Positions 35,055 to 43,499 of a stretch of DNA of 64,000 nucleotides are shown piece after piece (within the stretch, counting starts at the first letter, position 1; each line of letters begins with the position of its first letter). The notes under the pieces are model-generated. The model searched no databases. It worked only from the letters and a program-made list of their open reading frames with translations, and was not told the DNA's origin. The DNA is from Paraburkholderia antibiotica. GTDB taxonomy: Bacteria > Pseudomonadota > Gammaproteobacteria > Burkholderiales > Burkholderiaceae. The translations under genes were made by a program, and so were the position numbers. The stretch is from positions 176,184 to 240,183 of the forward strand of contig NZ_JABBFZ010000009.1 in the NCBI RefSeq assembly GCF_012927125.1, read 5' to 3'.

Positions 35055-35096
35055 GTACGCCCTCAAGATAGGGGGCGCCAATTTCGCCACTGGGGC
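35055..35096 (-). pseudogene. Truncated tRNA-Leu relic
   Basis: Upstream of the intact tRNA-Leu on the same strand lies a fragment starting GCCCCAG and containing GTGGCGAAATTGG (D-arm) and TATCTTGAGGG (anticodon arm), closely matching the neighbour. The 3' half is absent: neither T-arm nor CCA end follows. It looks like a decayed duplicate or an integration scar, and is not expected to be functional. Confidence 0.6.
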
Positions 35097-35336
35097 AGAG
35101 GGGCGCTATTCTAGCAGCTAAATTATTTTTTTGAAGCCCCTACGCGATTTTTCTGGCGAGGTTCGGTGGAGTCGCCGGAGGGGATACCGGGCGATGGGTA
35201 TCGCTATCGCACGCCTTCAGTCAGCTGACGGGTTCGCCATTCGACCGCGTGCTCCTGGAATCAATCCGATTGCCTTCCGCCCGGGTTGCCAGCCAGACGG
35301 CACAATCGACCAATCTCACCACCCAAGGAGCCTCTT

Positions 35337-35969
35337 TTGCCCTGTCCGTCTCTCCACCTCTACACCGACGCCCAATTCGCGAGCCCGTACGCGATGTCGG
35401 TATTCGTCACGCTGCACGAAAAGCAGTTGCCCTTCGATCTGTCGACCGTCGACCTCGCAAACAATGCGAACCATGCCCCCGACTACGCGGCCACCTCGCT
35501 GACCCGTCGCGTACCGACGCTGATCCATGACGACTTCGCGTTATCCGAGTCGTCGGCGATTACCGAGTACCTCGACGAGACGTTTCCCGACACCCCGGTC
35601 TATCCGCGAGACCGGCGCCTTCGCGCGCGAGCGCGCCAGATCCAGGCGTGGCTGCGCAGCGACCTGCTGCCGATCCGCCAGGAGCGCTCCACCGAAGTCG
35701 TGTTTTACGGCTCGCGCCACGCGCCGCTGTCCGCCACCGCCCAGGCCGCCGCGCAAAAACTCTTCGCCGCCGCCGACGCATTGTTGTCCGCCGATTCGCC
35801 GAATCTTTTCGGCGCATGGTGCATTGCCGATACCGATCTGGCATTGATGTTGAATCGCCTCGTGCTGAATGGCGATGCCGTGCCGCAAAGGCTGAAAGAC
35901 TATGCCGCTCACCAATGGCAGCGGCCCACCGTGCAAAAGTGGCTGGAACTCGCGCGCCCGCCTCTTTAA
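35337..35969 (+). CDS. yfcF: Glutathione transferase, YfcF type
   Basis: The 210-residue protein matches the YfcF branch of glutathione S-transferases: thioredoxin-like N-terminal domain (LHLYTDAQFASPYAMSVFVT, and LSESSAITEYL for the glutathione contact) and all-helical C-terminal domain (FGAWCIADTDLALMLNRL). The start is a TTG at 35337, supported by an AAGGAG site six bases upstream; a longer frame from 35286 has none. It probably helps with oxidant or electrophile detoxification in the cytoplasm. The gene is monocistronic. Confidence 0.87.
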   Translation: MPCPSLHLYTDAQFASPYAMSVFVTLHEKQLPFDLSTVDLANNANHAPDYAATSLTRRVPTLIHDDFALSESSAITEYLDETFPDTPVYPRDRRLRARARQIQAWLRSDLLPIRQERSTEVVFYGSRHAPLSATAQAAAQKLFAAADALLSADSPNLFGAWCIADTDLALMLNRLVLNGDAVPQRLKDYAAHQWQRPTVQKWLELARPPL

Positions 35970-36047
35970 GCGACGTAAGTGACTTTATGGACGCAATGGC
36001 GAAGCGGTGAAAGGAGCGCCTAAAAAAACCGGCACTGCATCCACCTG

Positions 36048-36200
36048 TTATTTCCCCTTGCCGTTCCCACCATTGAGATTGGCCCGGTTGCGCGCCCGCT
36101 CCCTTTGCCGGCGCACCCGGACGATGCAGACGACGATCAGCACGATCGCCAGCAACGTCAACTCGATCATTGCCGGAATCTGAATTGGATCGTGAAACAT
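36048..36200 (-). CDS. 50-residue single-pass membrane protein
   Basis: The frame begins with an ATG at 36200 preceded by a GGAGG site and encodes 50 residues. A hydrophobic helix (IELTLLAIVLIVVCIV, residues 12-27) is followed by a strongly basic tail (RVRRQRERARNRAN). That is the form of a small single-pass inner-membrane protein with the C-terminus in the cytoplasm by the positive-inside rule. Function unknown. Confidence 0.7.
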   Translation of the reverse strand: MFHDPIQIPAMIELTLLAIVLIVVCIVRVRRQRERARNRANLNGGNGKGK

Positions 36201-36520
36201 CGAGGACCTCCGTCAGGGAATTTGTCCATCTTACTCCGGGCCGATTAATTCTAAGTATTGCGCCGCATCATCCTACTTATGCGCTCAAATCAGCTCGATC
36301 AGGCTTTCAAGATTGAAGATCGCCCGCGATAATTCTCTCTTCATTTTTCAAATCGACGGCCATTCAACCCAGATAGCTGTTCCCAGGTAGTTTATTTGCG
36401 CTACAGTACGTGAGCGTTCGATTAAATCGTAAGCCATCCCGACAATTTCCCAGGCGCCCCTTCCCGCGTCTTTATCGCCAGTCCTGAAGAAAGCCTGGGT
36501 AAAGCTAAAGATATCGCGCC
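36201..36520. other. Promoter region upstream of the cytochrome oxidase cluster
   Basis: About 320 bases between divergent genes; AT-rich around 36240-36430. No specific operator was recognised. It presumably carries the ctaG promoter and the promoter of the 50-residue gene. Confidence 0.4.
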
Positions 36521-37246
36521 ATGCCATCTTTTGCCGTCGCCTATTGCGGTCCCGCTGCTGTCCCGGACAGCGTGTGGTTACGCTGGAACATGGACCCGTG
36601 GTTGCTCGCGGCGCTGGCGGCCTTCGCCTTCGTGCTGGCGAGCGGCCGCGCCGCCAACCCGAGAGCCGGCTGGGCGGCCCTCGCGCTGATGGCGATCGTG
36701 TTCGTGTCGCCGCTGTGCGCGCTGTCGTCGGCGCTGTTTTCCGCGCGCGTCACTCATCACATCATTCTGATCGCGGCGGTCGCGCCGCTTCTCGCACTCG
36801 CGCTTCCTCTGCCGCGTCTGCCCTATCCGCCACTGGTCCCGGTGGTCGCCGCGCACGCGGTCATCATCTGGCTCTGGCACGCGCCGGGGCCGTATGCATG
36901 GGGACTGTCGAGCGTGCCCGGCTACTGGTTGATGCAACTGTCATTGCTGGGCAGCGCATGGCTGATGTGGCGCAACATCTTCTCGCCGGTGCTGCCGACC
37001 GGACCCGCGCTCATCGCGCTCGTCGCGACGATCGGCCATATGGGTCTGCTCGGCGCGTTGATCGTATTCGCGCCGGTGCCGCTCTATGTGGCGCATTTCG
37101 CGACCACCGCCGCGTGGGGGCTCACGCCGCTCGCCGACCAGCAGCTCGCCGGCCTGTTGATGTGGGTACTCGCAATGATCCCTTATCTCGCCGCCGGACT
37201 CTCGCTGGTCTGGTCGAGCCTGCGCGTCAGAGAGCCCGCGCTGTGA
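36521..37246 (+). CDS. ctaG: Cytochrome c oxidase assembly protein, caa3-type CtaG
   Basis: The 241-residue protein is almost wholly hydrophobic with about seven helices and matches the caa3-type CtaG family that helps insert copper into oxidases. Family features are the early VFVSPLCALSSALFSARVTHH segment and the conserved His/Trp pattern LWHAPGPYAW. It overlaps the next gene as GTGA and opens the oxidase cluster. It acts in the inner membrane. Confidence 0.85.
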   Translation: MPSFAVAYCGPAAVPDSVWLRWNMDPWLLAALAAFAFVLASGRAANPRAGWAALALMAIVFVSPLCALSSALFSARVTHHIILIAAVAPLLALALPLPRLPYPPLVPVVAAHAVIIWLWHAPGPYAWGLSSVPGYWLMQLSLLGSAWLMWRNIFSPVLPTGPALIALVATIGHMGLLGALIVFAPVPLYVAHFATTAAWGLTPLADQQLAGLLMWVLAMIPYLAAGLSLVWSSLRVREPAL

Positions 37247-37755
37247 CGACACTGCTGAAATTCATCCATCTAGCCGCGATTGCGATCTGGTCGGGCGGCC
37301 TGCTCGTATTGCCGTATCTGTTCTGGCAGCGTCGCGGACTCACGGCCGGCAGCGAACTCGACCGGCTGCATCGCATCACGCGACTCGTGTTCGTGGAGCT
37401 GACTTCTCCGGCGGCGTTCGTCGCGATCGCCAGCGGCACCGTGCTGATCTTCCTGCAAGCGACGTTCGTCGAATGGTTCACCGCGAAGATGGTGTTCGTC
37501 GGCATCATGGCGATGCTCCATGTGCTCGCCGGCCTCGTGCTGCACGATCTGTATCTGCCCGGCGGCCGCTTCAACCGCGGCTCGGCGATCGCGTTGACGA
37601 TGGCCTATCTGGTCGTGATAGTCGCGATCATCTGGATTGTGCTGGCCAAGCCGCATATCGATTCGAACCTGTTCGCGCCGCATCTGTTCGAACCCGGCGG
37701 ACTCGGCCGCTGGCTGCATCACTCCTTCGGCGAAACCAGAATCCCCACGCCATGA
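37243..37755 (+). CDS. CopD-like membrane protein
   Basis: The 170-residue protein starts at the GTG overlapping the ctaG stop (GTGA) and reads MTTLLKFIHLAAIAIWSGG. It has four helices with conserved His and Trp near the start, the pattern of the CopD/copper-transport family. The frame is open upstream to 36544, but that part shadows ctaG. Copper supply for oxidase assembly is a likely role. Its 3' end overlaps the convergent DUF2231 gene. Confidence 0.8.
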   Translation: MTTLLKFIHLAAIAIWSGGLLVLPYLFWQRRGLTAGSELDRLHRITRLVFVELTSPAAFVAIASGTVLIFLQATFVEWFTAKMVFVGIMAMLHVLAGLVLHDLYLPGGRFNRGSAIALTMAYLVVIVAIIWIVLAKPHIDSNLFAPHLFEPGGLGRWLHHSFGETRIPTP

Positions 37756-38237
37756 TCGAACACGAGCTTGCCCCCATGCCAGCCGGCGAAGCCCGTCATC
37801 ACCGAGGCGAGCAGCGACAGCACGAGCCCGTGCGGCAAAATCTGTTCGGGGTACAGAATTCGCACGCCCCAGTTCGCGCCCGCGAGCGCGACGAGCGTCA
37901 TCGCCGCGACCGCATGCGACCAGCTGGCTTCCTTCAGCCGAATCCCACGCACCAGCAGCAATTCGGCGGTGCCGACCACGCTCGCGCCGACTCCGCTCCA
38001 GAACGCGAAACCGGCGGCCCATACGCCGACACGCACCCAGAACGGATCGCCCGTCCACCAATAGAGCACGTCGACGCCGAGCGTGGCGACCACGAACGCG
38101 ATCGGGAAATGCACCATCATCACGTGAATCGGGTGGCCGACCAGCGCGACCGCCGAGCCCTTGTCGAGCCGCAACAGCTCCAGCAACACTTCGCTTTTCT
38201 CCGTCGAACCGGTCTCGGAGTTACCCTGCTTTGCCAT
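37719..38237 (-). CDS. DUF2231 membrane protein
   Basis: The 172-residue protein has four to five membrane helices and the DUF2231 signature VGHPIHVMMVHFPIAFVVA. The start at 38237 (MAKQGNSE) has a GGAGG site nine bases upstream; the longer frame to 38306 lacks support. Family members are quinone- or haem-linked membrane proteins of unclear function. It lies on the opposite strand inside the oxidase cluster, its 3' end overlapping the CopD-like gene by 37 bases. Confidence 0.85.
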   Translation of the reverse strand: MAKQGNSETGSTEKSEVLLELLRLDKGSAVALVGHPIHVMMVHFPIAFVVATLGVDVLYWWTGDPFWVRVGVWAAGFAFWSGVGASVVGTAELLLVRGIRLKEASWSHAVAAMTLVALAGANWGVRILYPEQILPHGLVLSLLASVMTGFAGWHGGKLVFDHGVGILVSPKE

Positions 38238-38294
38238 GATCGATTGCCTCCGCGTCGAGTGTGTAGGCCTGCCAAATATCATAGTGGCTGGCGC

Positions 38295-38975
38295 GTGGCG
38301 CTCCAAGCGGGATCGCTCGCGGCGTTGTCCGGTTGCGCGGGGCCGCTGTCGACGCTCGAGCCGTCGGGCCCCGCGGCGGCGTCGATTGCCGGGCTCTGGT
38401 GGGTCATGCTGGCCGGCTCCGCGATCCTGTTCGCGCTGGTGCTCGTGCTGTTCCTGCTGACGGTGTTTCGTCCCGGTTGGGGCTCGCGCGTTTCTCCCGC
38501 GCGCTGGATCGTGCTCGGCGGCCTCGTCCTGCCCGCCGTGATCCTGATCCCGCTAATCTGTTACGCACTGTATGCGGGCGAGTTACTGATGCCGCTGCGC
38601 GCGCATGCGCCAGCGCGTGTCGAAGCGATCGCGCAGCAATGGCACTGGACTTTCCGCTACCCGGACCAGGGCGGCGTCGAAACCGGGAACGTGCTGCATC
38701 TACCGGCGGGCATGCCGGTCGACGTCGTGGTCACCAGCAAGGACGTCGTGCACGCATTCTGGATTCCGCGCTTCGCAGGCAAGATCGATGCGGTGCCCGG
38801 CCATCATACCCTGCTGCGCATTCAGGCCAATCAGCCGGGTCAGTACTTCGGACAATGCAACGAGTTTTGCGGCATCGGTCACGCGCAGATGCGCTTCACG
38901 GTGATCGTCGATCGTCCGGAAGACTTTGACGCCGCCGTCAGAAACGCCGCCGCCACCGGGGAGGTGAACAAATGA
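38295..38975 (+). CDS. coxB: Cytochrome c oxidase subunit II
   Basis: The 226-residue protein begins at a GTG (38295) with a lipoprotein-type signal ending LSGC, then two membrane helices and a periplasmic cupredoxin domain. The CuA ligands are present: VVHAFWIPRF supplies one His and CNEFCGIGHAQM the Cys, Glu, Cys, His, Met set. There is no CxxCH haem motif, so it is not a caa3-type subunit with fused cytochrome c. It accepts electrons from cytochrome c and passes them to subunit I. It overlaps subunit I by four bases. Confidence 0.85.
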   Translation: MALQAGSLAALSGCAGPLSTLEPSGPAAASIAGLWWVMLAGSAILFALVLVLFLLTVFRPGWGSRVSPARWIVLGGLVLPAVILIPLICYALYAGELLMPLRAHAPARVEAIAQQWHWTFRYPDQGGVETGNVLHLPAGMPVDVVVTSKDVVHAFWIPRFAGKIDAVPGHHTLLRIQANQPGQYFGQCNEFCGIGHAQMRFTVIVDRPEDFDAAVRNAAATGEVNK

Positions 38976-41509
38976 GTGTGCCCGTCGAGCCGCAATCGCA
39001 GGGCCTCAATGCACTGCGGCTGCATCGTCAGCTCGCCGCGATCTGGGCTACCGGGCCCGGCGTGCAAAAACTCGCGTCGGTCAATCACACGGTACTCGGC
39101 ATGCGGATGATGATCACGTCGTTCGTGTTCTTCGCGATCGCCGGGATTCTCGGCATGCTCACCCGCGTGCAACTCGCCACGCCGCACGCCGCCTTCATGG
39201 ACGTCGAGACCTACAACCAGGTCTTCACGATGCATGGATCGATGATGCTGTTTCTGTTCGCGATCCCGATGGTCGAAAGTTTCGCGGTCTATCTCACGCC
39301 GAAAATTCTCGGCACCCGCGACTTCGCATTTCCGCGTCTCACCGCATACGGCTACTGGTGCTATCTGTTCGGCGGCACGATTCTGACCGTGTCGCTGATT
39401 CTGCGCAGCGCGCCCGACGGCGGCTGGTTCATGTACACGCCGCTGAGTTCGAACGTCTACTCGCCGGGGCTGAACGCCGACGTGTGGCTGCTCGGCATCA
39501 CCTTCGTCGAGATTTCGGCGCTGTCGCTCGCGATGGAAATCGTCGTGTCGATCCTGAAGATGCGTGCGCCGGGCATGTCGCTCGACCGCATGCCGATCTT
39601 CGCGTGGTACATCCTCGTGACCGCGATGATGATGATCGTCGCGTTCCCGCCGCTGATTCTCGGCTCGATCCTGCTCGAAGTAGAGCGCGCGTTCAACCTG
39701 CCGTTCTTCGATCCGACGCGCGGCGGCGACCCATTGCTATGGCAACACCTGTTCTGGCTGTTCGGCCACCCGGACGTGTACATCATCTTCCTGCCGATGG
39801 CCGGCGTGCTGTCCACGATGATTCCGGTGTTCGCGCGCCGTCGCCTGATCGGCTATCGCGCGATCGTCGTTGCAATCATCGCGCTCGCGTTCCTGAGCTT
39901 CGGCATCTGGGTGCATCACATGTTCACGGCGGGCATTCCGCACCTCGCACTCGCGTTCTTCTCAACCGCATCGGCGATCGTCTCGGTACCCACCGCGATC
40001 CAGTTCTTCGCATGGCTGGCCACGCTCTCGCACGGCCGGCCGCGCTGGGACGTGCCGATGCTGTACATCTTCGGCTTCTTCTTCGTATTCACCTGCGGCG
40101 GCCTGACCGGCGTGATGCTGGCGATGATGCCATTCGACTGGCAAGCGCACGACACCTACTTCGTCGTCGCGCACCTGCACTACGTGGTAGCCGGCGCGCT
40201 CGCGTTTCCGATGCTCGCGGCGTTCTATTACTGGCTACCGTTGCTGACCGGGCGCAGCGCCGTGCACAAGTTGTCGGTGCCGGCGTTCTGGCTGATATTC
40301 ATCGGCTTCAACATGACGTTCTTCATGATGCACCTGACCGGCCTGCTCGGCATGCCGCGCCGGGTGTTCACGTATAGCGGCGACGAAGGCTGGAACTGGC
40401 TCAATCTGTTGTCGTCCGTCGGCAGTTTCGTGATGACGATTGGCTTCGCGCTGGTCGTGATCGACATCATCGTGCAGGTGCGTTTCGGTCAGCGCGTGCG
40501 GCGCAATCCGTGGGACTCCACCACGCTCGAATGGGCCATGCCGATTCCGCCGATGCCCTACGCGTTCGCGTCGATTCCGCGCATCGATACGGATACCGAA
40601 GCAATCTCGCCCGGCCAGCTTGCTCCGCAACTCGCACGCGGGGAAGGCTACCTCGGCTTCACCCGCAACGGCTGGCAGGAAGCGCTCGGCGTGCATATGA
40701 CCTCCGGCGAGCCGGATCAGCTGATCGTACTGCCCAAGCCCACCTATCTGCCGCTCGTCACCGCTATCGTGACCTGCGCGGCGGTGCTGTCGATGCTGTT
40801 CAAGTTCTATCTGCTATCGGCCGGGTTTGCGGCCGTGACGTTCGCCCTGTTCATTTATGCGGGACAGAATGCGGGACTCTCGCGCGACTACGGCGCGCTG
40901 CCGGTCGGCCGCGGAGTCAGCGTGCCGCCGCATACCGAAGTGGCCGGCTCGCCGTCGTGGCTATCGTTGATCTGCGCGCTGGTCGCGAACGGCACGCTGT
41001 TCACGTCGCTGATCTTCGGCACCTTCTATCTGTGGATCGCCGCGCCGAACTGGCCGGCCGCAACGACGCCGCAGCCGAGCAAGCTGCTCGCGCTCGTCGC
41101 CGTGATCGCGCTGGCGGTGGCTGCGGTAAGCACGCGCGCGTCACTGCGAGCCGCGGCGACCGAACGCAAACCGTATGGCACGCTCGGGCTCACCGCGCTC
41201 GCACTGATCGCCGCACTCGCTGCCGCCGTGATGTTGATCGCCGGCGTCACGCCGAATCCGCGCGAGCACGCGCTCGGCGCGACCGCCGCCGCGTTGCTGA
41301 CCTACATCGCGATTCATGCGGGCGCCGGGCTACTGTTCGTCATCAGCAACGTGCTGCGTCTGAACGCCGGCTTCATTTCCGCGCGACGCCTGACCGACCT
41401 GCGCCTCACGCGTCTGTGGGCCGACTACACGCTGGCGACCGGCATCATCGCGCTCGGCCTCGTGCTCGCACTGCCCGGCCTCGTCGCGATGCTCGGAGCA
41501 AGGCCATGA
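38972..41509 (+). CDS. ctaD: Cytochrome c oxidase subunit I fused to subunit III, K-channel variant
   Basis: The 845-residue inner-membrane protein combines subunit I (residues about 1-560) with a subunit III-like domain (about 600-845). All six haem/copper His are found: FTMHGS, GHPDVY, VHHMFT and HDTYFVVAHLHYVV. The active-site Tyr270 is kept. Two channel residues differ from standard A-type enzymes: the GHPEVY glutamate is Asp268, and the K-channel lysine of the VPTGIK motif is Gln344 (VPTAIQFFAW). The D-channel aspartate (RDFAFPR) is present. It reduces oxygen to water while pumping protons. It overlaps the next gene by ATGA. Confidence 0.9.
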   Translation: MSVPVEPQSQGLNALRLHRQLAAIWATGPGVQKLASVNHTVLGMRMMITSFVFFAIAGILGMLTRVQLATPHAAFMDVETYNQVFTMHGSMMLFLFAIPMVESFAVYLTPKILGTRDFAFPRLTAYGYWCYLFGGTILTVSLILRSAPDGGWFMYTPLSSNVYSPGLNADVWLLGITFVEISALSLAMEIVVSILKMRAPGMSLDRMPIFAWYILVTAMMMIVAFPPLILGSILLEVERAFNLPFFDPTRGGDPLLWQHLFWLFGHPDVYIIFLPMAGVLSTMIPVFARRRLIGYRAIVVAIIALAFLSFGIWVHHMFTAGIPHLALAFFSTASAIVSVPTAIQFFAWLATLSHGRPRWDVPMLYIFGFFFVFTCGGLTGVMLAMMPFDWQAHDTYFVVAHLHYVVAGALAFPMLAAFYYWLPLLTGRSAVHKLSVPAFWLIFIGFNMTFFMMHLTGLLGMPRRVFTYSGDEGWNWLNLLSSVGSFVMTIGFALVVIDIIVQVRFGQRVRRNPWDSTTLEWAMPIPPMPYAFASIPRIDTDTEAISPGQLAPQLARGEGYLGFTRNGWQEALGVHMTSGEPDQLIVLPKPTYLPLVTAIVTCAAVLSMLFKFYLLSAGFAAVTFALFIYAGQNAGLSRDYGALPVGRGVSVPPHTEVAGSPSWLSLICALVANGTLFTSLIFGTFYLWIAAPNWPAATTPQPSKLLALVAVIALAVAAVSTRASLRAAATERKPYGTLGLTALALIAALAAAVMLIAGVTPNPREHALGATAAALLTYIAIHAGAGLLFVISNVLRLNAGFISARRLTDLRLTRLWADYTLATGIIALGLVLALPGLVAMLGARP

Positions 41510-41841
41510 ACGCCCGGCCGCTTTCGCCGCGACGGTTGTGGTGGCTCGCCGTCGGCTTCACGATCTGGTGCGTCGCGTTCGTGGTGCTCTACGCGCTGCA
41601 CGCGATCGGCTGCGCGTTCGCGTGGCCGAGCGGACCGCTGCGCGCGAGTCTGGCGATTATCCTGCTGCTGCATCTGCTCGCGATCGGCTGGCTGTGGCGC
41701 CATCGTGCGGCCACGCGCGACCCCGGACCCGAGCGCATCAGTTCGTTCATGCACACCGTCGTCGTCTGGACCCTGATCGCGGCCCTGGTCGCGACCGTCC
41801 TCACGTTCGGCCCCGCGCTGCTGCTCACCACCTGCGTGTAG
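41506..41841 (+). CDS. Small membrane protein of the oxidase cluster
   Basis: The 111-residue protein has three hydrophobic segments (residues 15-35, 45-65 and 88-108). It begins with the ATG at 41506, overlapping the subunit I stop as ATGA, so it is co-translated. A frame extending to 40510 shadows subunit I and is not used. It may be a small accessory or structural subunit of the oxidase; no family was recognised with confidence. Confidence 0.75.
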   Translation: MNARPLSPRRLWWLAVGFTIWCVAFVVLYALHAIGCAFAWPSGPLRASLAIILLLHLLAIGWLWRHRAATRDPGPERISSFMHTVVVWTLIAALVATVLTFGPALLLTTCV

Positions 41842-41934
41842 ATATCCGCGCGTGAGCCGAACCACCGCTGACGGTTCCACGCAGCCGTAGTCCGCCCGCC
41901 TGTCGGCTCCACAATCCGATACGGAGAAGCATCG

Positions 41935-43260
41935 ATGCAGCCTCACGATCTGGCGCGCAAGGCCATCTGGTCCGCGATCTATCTGCTGTTCATTCTCGCG
42001 CCGCTGTTCGCGCTGCTCACCGGTACGTTGCCTCCAGCGCGCAATTTCGGCACCGAGTTCTCGGTCGCGCTGGGCTATTCCGGCCTCGCGATGATGGGCC
42101 TGCAATTTGGCCTTACCGCCCGGTTCCGCCACGTCACCGAGCCGTGGGGCGAGGACGTGATCTACCACTTCCATCGACGTATCTCGCTGCTCGCGGTGAG
42201 CCTCGTCATCGTGCATCCGCTGATTCTGTTCGCGATCCGCTCCGATAAGGTCGCGATGCCCGACTCGCTGCTCGACGTGCCGTGGGGCGCGTGGTTCGCA
42301 TTCCTGTCGATCGGCTCGCTGATCGTGCTGGTGATTACCGCGCTATGGCGCAAGCAGCTGAAGATCCCGTACGAGCTCTGGCACCTATCGCATATCGGGC
42401 TTGCTCTGGCCGCGATCTTCGGCGGCGTGCTGCATATGATCGGCTGGGGCTTCTATCTGACCGATCCGCTCAAGCGCACGCTGTGGATCTGCATGACGCT
42501 GTTCTGGATCGCGCTGCTGCTTTATGTGCGTCTGTTCAAGCCACTGTTCATGCTCCGACGTCCATACCGGATTGCCGAAGTACGCGCCGAACGCGGCGAT
42601 ACCACGACTCTCGTGATGCAGCCCGATGGCCATGCGGGTTTTCGCTTCACGCCCGGCCAGTTCGGTTGGCTCACCGTGTGGGGCAGTCCGTTCAGGATCA
42701 CCGGACATCCGTTCTCGTTTTCGTCGAGCGCGGATGCGGCGAATGGCCGCGTCGAAATGACGATCCGTAACCTCGGCGACTTCACCAGCAAGGTCAAAAC
42801 GATCGAGGCCGGCCAGCGTGTTTATCTCGACGGCCCGTACGGCGCGTTCACGATCGGCCACCCGACCGATATGCATGTGCTGATCGCCGGCGGCATCGGT
42901 ATTACGCCGATGATGAGCATGATCCGCACGCTCGCCGATCGCGGCGATCAGCGCCCGCTGGTGCTGCTGTACGGCGGAAAAAGCTGGGATTCGCTGACGT
43001 TTCGCGAGGAACTCGAAGTCCTGCAAACGCGCTTGCCGCTCAAAATCGTCTATGTGTTGTCCGATCCGCCACCGGGCTGGACCGGCGAGAGCGGACGCAT
43101 CGATGCGGACATTTTCCGGCGTCATCTGCCGCCCGAATACGCGCGTCACGAATACTTCATTTGCGGACCGGACCCGATGATGGATGCGATCGAAACCGCG
43201 CTCGCCGACCTGAAAGTGCCACGTATCCGCTACCATTCCGAACGCTACAGCTTCGTCTGA
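41935..43260 (+). CDS. Ferric reductase-like transmembrane flavoprotein
   Basis: The 441-residue protein has an N-terminal haem-binding membrane domain of about six helices (to residue about 200; His ligands likely in YHFHRRISL, VIVHPLIL and HLSHIG), followed by a ferredoxin-reductase-like FAD domain (TGHPFSFSSSADA) and an NAD(P)-binding domain (IAGGIGITPMMSM, FICGPDPMMD). It should move electrons from NAD(P)H across the membrane, for example to ferric iron. It follows the oxidase genes after 93 bases. Confidence 0.88.
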   Translation: MQPHDLARKAIWSAIYLLFILAPLFALLTGTLPPARNFGTEFSVALGYSGLAMMGLQFGLTARFRHVTEPWGEDVIYHFHRRISLLAVSLVIVHPLILFAIRSDKVAMPDSLLDVPWGAWFAFLSIGSLIVLVITALWRKQLKIPYELWHLSHIGLALAAIFGGVLHMIGWGFYLTDPLKRTLWICMTLFWIALLLYVRLFKPLFMLRRPYRIAEVRAERGDTTTLVMQPDGHAGFRFTPGQFGWLTVWGSPFRITGHPFSFSSSADAANGRVEMTIRNLGDFTSKVKTIEAGQRVYLDGPYGAFTIGHPTDMHVLIAGGIGITPMMSMIRTLADRGDQRPLVLLYGGKSWDSLTFREELEVLQTRLPLKIVYVLSDPPPGWTGESGRIDADIFRRHLPPEYARHEYFICGPDPMMDAIETALADLKVPRIRYHSERYSFV

Positions 43261-43285
43261 GTTCATTTACTTCAGGAGACTTGCG

Positions 43286-43387
43286 ATGCGTCGACTACTG
43301 GCCAATCGACTCGTAGTGGCGACCGGCGTCATCGTCGTCGCGCTCTCGCTGCTATTCGCGTACTTGCGAGTCGATGCATTGCATTAG
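43286..43387 (+). CDS. 33-residue single-pass membrane peptide
   Basis: An ATG at 43286 preceded by a CAGGAG site seven bases upstream opens a 33-codon frame ending in TAG at 43387. The peptide starts MRRLLANRLVVATGVIVVAL and is a basic N-terminus followed by one hydrophobic helix. It lies 25 bases after the ferric-reductase-like gene and is probably its small co-transcribed partner. It is too short for the usual gene-length cutoff. Confidence 0.6.
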   Translation: MRRLLANRLVVATGVIVVALSLLFAYLRVDALH

Positions 43388-43499
43388 GTGGCATTAGCCG
43401 TCGAGAGCAGACATAGCGCACGCTGTAATACACTGGCTCCGAATCTGGCGCAGCCGTTAATCCGGCATGCGTGTCCTCAAGCTCGAAGGTTGAATCGAT

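Noticed and set aside
35286..35336. Longer start for the YfcF gene
   Set aside because: The upstream part is basic and lacks a ribosome-binding site; the TTG at 35337 has a strong one.
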